Below are positions 5,302-6,451 of a stretch of 6,451 bases of DNA, piece by piece; within the stretch, counting starts at the first letter, position 1, and every line of letters begins with the position of its first letter. The notes beneath the pieces are model-generated. The model did not search any database. It saw only the letters and a program-made list of their open reading frames with translations, and had not been told where the DNA came from. The translations under genes and the position numbers were made by a program. The stretch comes from Oscillospiraceae bacterium (GTDB taxonomy: Bacteria > Bacillota > Clostridia > Oscillospirales > Acutalibacteraceae), in contig DXWE01000014.1 in the NCBI GenBank assembly GCA_019417045.1, forward strand, positions 6,999-13,449, read 5' to 3'.

Positions 5302-6451
5302 AACGGTTAGTTGTGATCAACGGCACAATGGGAATCGGCAAATCGGCGGTGTGCCAGGAGCTGAAAAAGCGGCTGCCGCACAGTGTATGCCTCGACGGGG
5401 ACTGGTGTTGGGACATGTCTCCCTTTACCGTGACGGAGGAGACCAAATCGATGGTGGTGGACAACATCTCCCATCTGCTGTGCAATTTTTTGCAGTGCAC
5501 GGCGTTCGACAATGTGATATTCTGCTGGGTGATGCAGGAAGAGGCGATCTGGCAGGAGATCCAGACGCGGCTGCCCGCCGCCGTATACAGCCTGCATCGT
5601 TTCACACTGACTGCGGATGAGCAGGTGCTGCGGGAGCGGTGGGAGCGGGATGTCGCAGCGGGGCTGCGTACGGCGGACGGCGTGGAGGAGAGTGTGCGCC
5701 GGCTGCCGCTGTATGACCAAATGGAGACGACCAAGCTGGATGTCAGCCGCCGCACGCCCGAGGAGGCGGCGCGCTGGATCTGCGACCGGGTGAGCGATAC
5801 GCTGCACATCCGGCAGGAGCGGCCGGAGGATTTCCGGGAGGTGGAGGCTCTGACCCGGGAGGCGTTTTGGGACGTCTACCGGCCCGGTTGTGTCGAACAC
5901 CTGGTGGCGCATCAACTGCGGCAGAGCGACGGGTTTGTGCCGGAGCTCGATCTGGTGGCGGTCAAAAACGGGGAGATCGTCGGGAATATCCTGTATTCCC
6001 GCGCCGTAATCGAGGACGATAACGGAAACACGGAGGTGCTCTGTTTCGGCCCGCTCTCGGTGCATCCGGCGCACCAGCGGCAGGGAATCGGGACTGCGCT
6101 CGTGCGCGCCTCCCTGGACAAGGCGCGCGAGCTCGGGTATCGCGCGGTCGTCATCACGGGTGATCCGGCCTATTATTATCGATTTGGATTTGTCGCGGCG
6201 CAGACCTATGGAATCACAATGGAGGACGGGAGCGCGCCCGACGAGCTGATGGCTCTGGAGCTGACCGGCGACGCACTCGGCGGCGTGTCCGGCCGGTTTC
6301 TGGCGGATACGGCATTTTCCGTGGAGCCGGCTGCGCTGGAGGCGTTTGATGCCGCGTTCCCACCACGGGAAAAGCATGTGCTGCCCACTCAGCTGTTTGC
6401 CGGGGTGGATCCCGTGGCGTCGGACACGCCTGCCGCGGCCGGAGAGGCGGG
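5298..6451 (+). CDS. P-loop small-molecule kinase-like / YhbS-like GNAT fusion protein, 3' partial
   Basis: The frame is open from ATG 5298 to the right edge (384 codons plus 2 bases, no stop seen). Residues 1-165 resemble a small Firmicutes P-loop kinase/AAA-type family: Walker A NGTMGIGKS (8-16), LDGDWCW (32-38), a hydrophobic strand NVIFCWVM (72-79), and an Arg-rich lid-like helix LRERWERD (111-118). Residues 170-366 form a whole GNAT domain beginning IRQERPEDF, with the acetyl-CoA loop VHPAHQRQGIGTALVR (255-270), GDPAYYYRFGFV (288-299) and SGRF (331-334), typical of YhbS-like (COG3153) enzymes. There is no obvious linker. The start shares ATGA with the upstream GNAT stop, and GGAGG lies at 5289-5293. 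Either domain could act on a small molecule; by analogy it might be a dual-modification enzyme, but no substrate can be assigned. Residues after about 366 extend beyond the usual GNAT end. Confidence 0.9.
   Translation, partial: MKRLVVINGTMGIGKSAVCQELKKRLPHSVCLDGDWCWDMSPFTVTEETKSMVVDNISHLLCNFLQCTAFDNVIFCWVMQEEAIWQEIQTRLPAAVYSLHRFTLTADEQVLRERWERDVAAGLRTADGVEESVRRLPLYDQMETTKLDVSRRTPEEAARWICDRVSDTLHIRQERPEDFREVEALTREAFWDVYRPGCVEHLVAHQLRQSDGFVPELDLVAVKNGEIVGNILYSRAVIEDDNGNTEVLCFGPLSVHPAHQRQGIGTALVRASLDKARELGYRAVVITGDPAYYYRFGFVAAQTYGITMEDGSAPDELMALELTGDALGGVSGRFLADTAFSVEPAALEAFDAAFPPREKHVLPTQLFAGVDPVASDTPAAAGEA

Noticed and set aside
5790..5792. Internal GTG as a separate start for the C-terminal GNAT domain
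   Set aside because: No Shine-Dalgarno sequence at proper spacing (the nearest GAGGAGG is over 20 bases upstream) and no stop codon separates the domains, so a fusion is the simpler reading.
5307..6377. Long open frame (356 codons) on the - strand
   Set aside because: It lies entirely opposite the kinase-GNAT frame, which has clear motifs, a ribosome binding site and an ATGA overlap. The minus translation shows no recognisable domain and is a shadow of GC-rich codon use.
1..6451. CRISPR array, tRNA, rRNA, insertion sequence or phage attachment site
   Set aside because: No regularly spaced repeats with unique spacers, no cloverleaf with a CCA/TPsiC-type arm, no transposase or integrase motif and no terminal inverted repeats with target duplication were seen by eye.

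Overview
This window reads as a GC-rich chromosomal segment of a Gram-positive, Clostridia-type bacterium, most likely an Oscillospiraceae/Ruminococcaceae-like gut or plant-fibre organism. The grounds are a type I dockerin with FIVAR-type repeats and a carbohydrate-binding-like module, strong AAGGAGG ribosome binding sites, sigma-A promoters with 17-bp spacers, and gene families typical of Firmicutes. No database search was possible; the taxonomy is inferred.

Layout, all genes on the + strand. (1) 3-1427: the 3' end of a long secreted multi-domain gene that starts before the window, ordered FIVAR-FIVAR-CBM-FIVAR-FIVAR-dockerin. (2) 1428-1795: a 368-base gap holding an imperfect inverted repeat, a nested tandem-repeat patch, a very strong intrinsic terminator, a run of helically phased T-tracts and a sigma-A promoter. 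(3) 1796-4100: a two-gene ABC exporter operon (ATPase, then a membrane subunit of about 12 segments) with an 8-bp overlap. (4) 4101-4201: a terminator hairpin, an overlapping 15-bp palindrome and a near-consensus promoter. (5) 4202-6451: a tightly coupled operon of a YgjP-like zinc metallopeptidase, a RimJ/RimL-type GNAT acetyltransferase and a gene running off the right edge. Each junction in this operon is a 4-bp ATGA overlap.

The last gene is easy to miss because it has no stop codon in the window. Translated from 5298 it is open to the end (384 codons). It fuses an N-terminal P-loop small-molecule-kinase-like domain to a complete C-terminal YhbS-like GNAT domain. This kinase-acetyltransferase fusion, beside a second stand-alone GNAT and a metallopeptidase, is the most interesting content of the window. 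The substrates of both domains are unknown.

The three transcription units look functionally independent: extracellular polysaccharide or cellulosome-type attachment, an uncharacterised ABC-2-like exporter, and a cytoplasmic modification operon.
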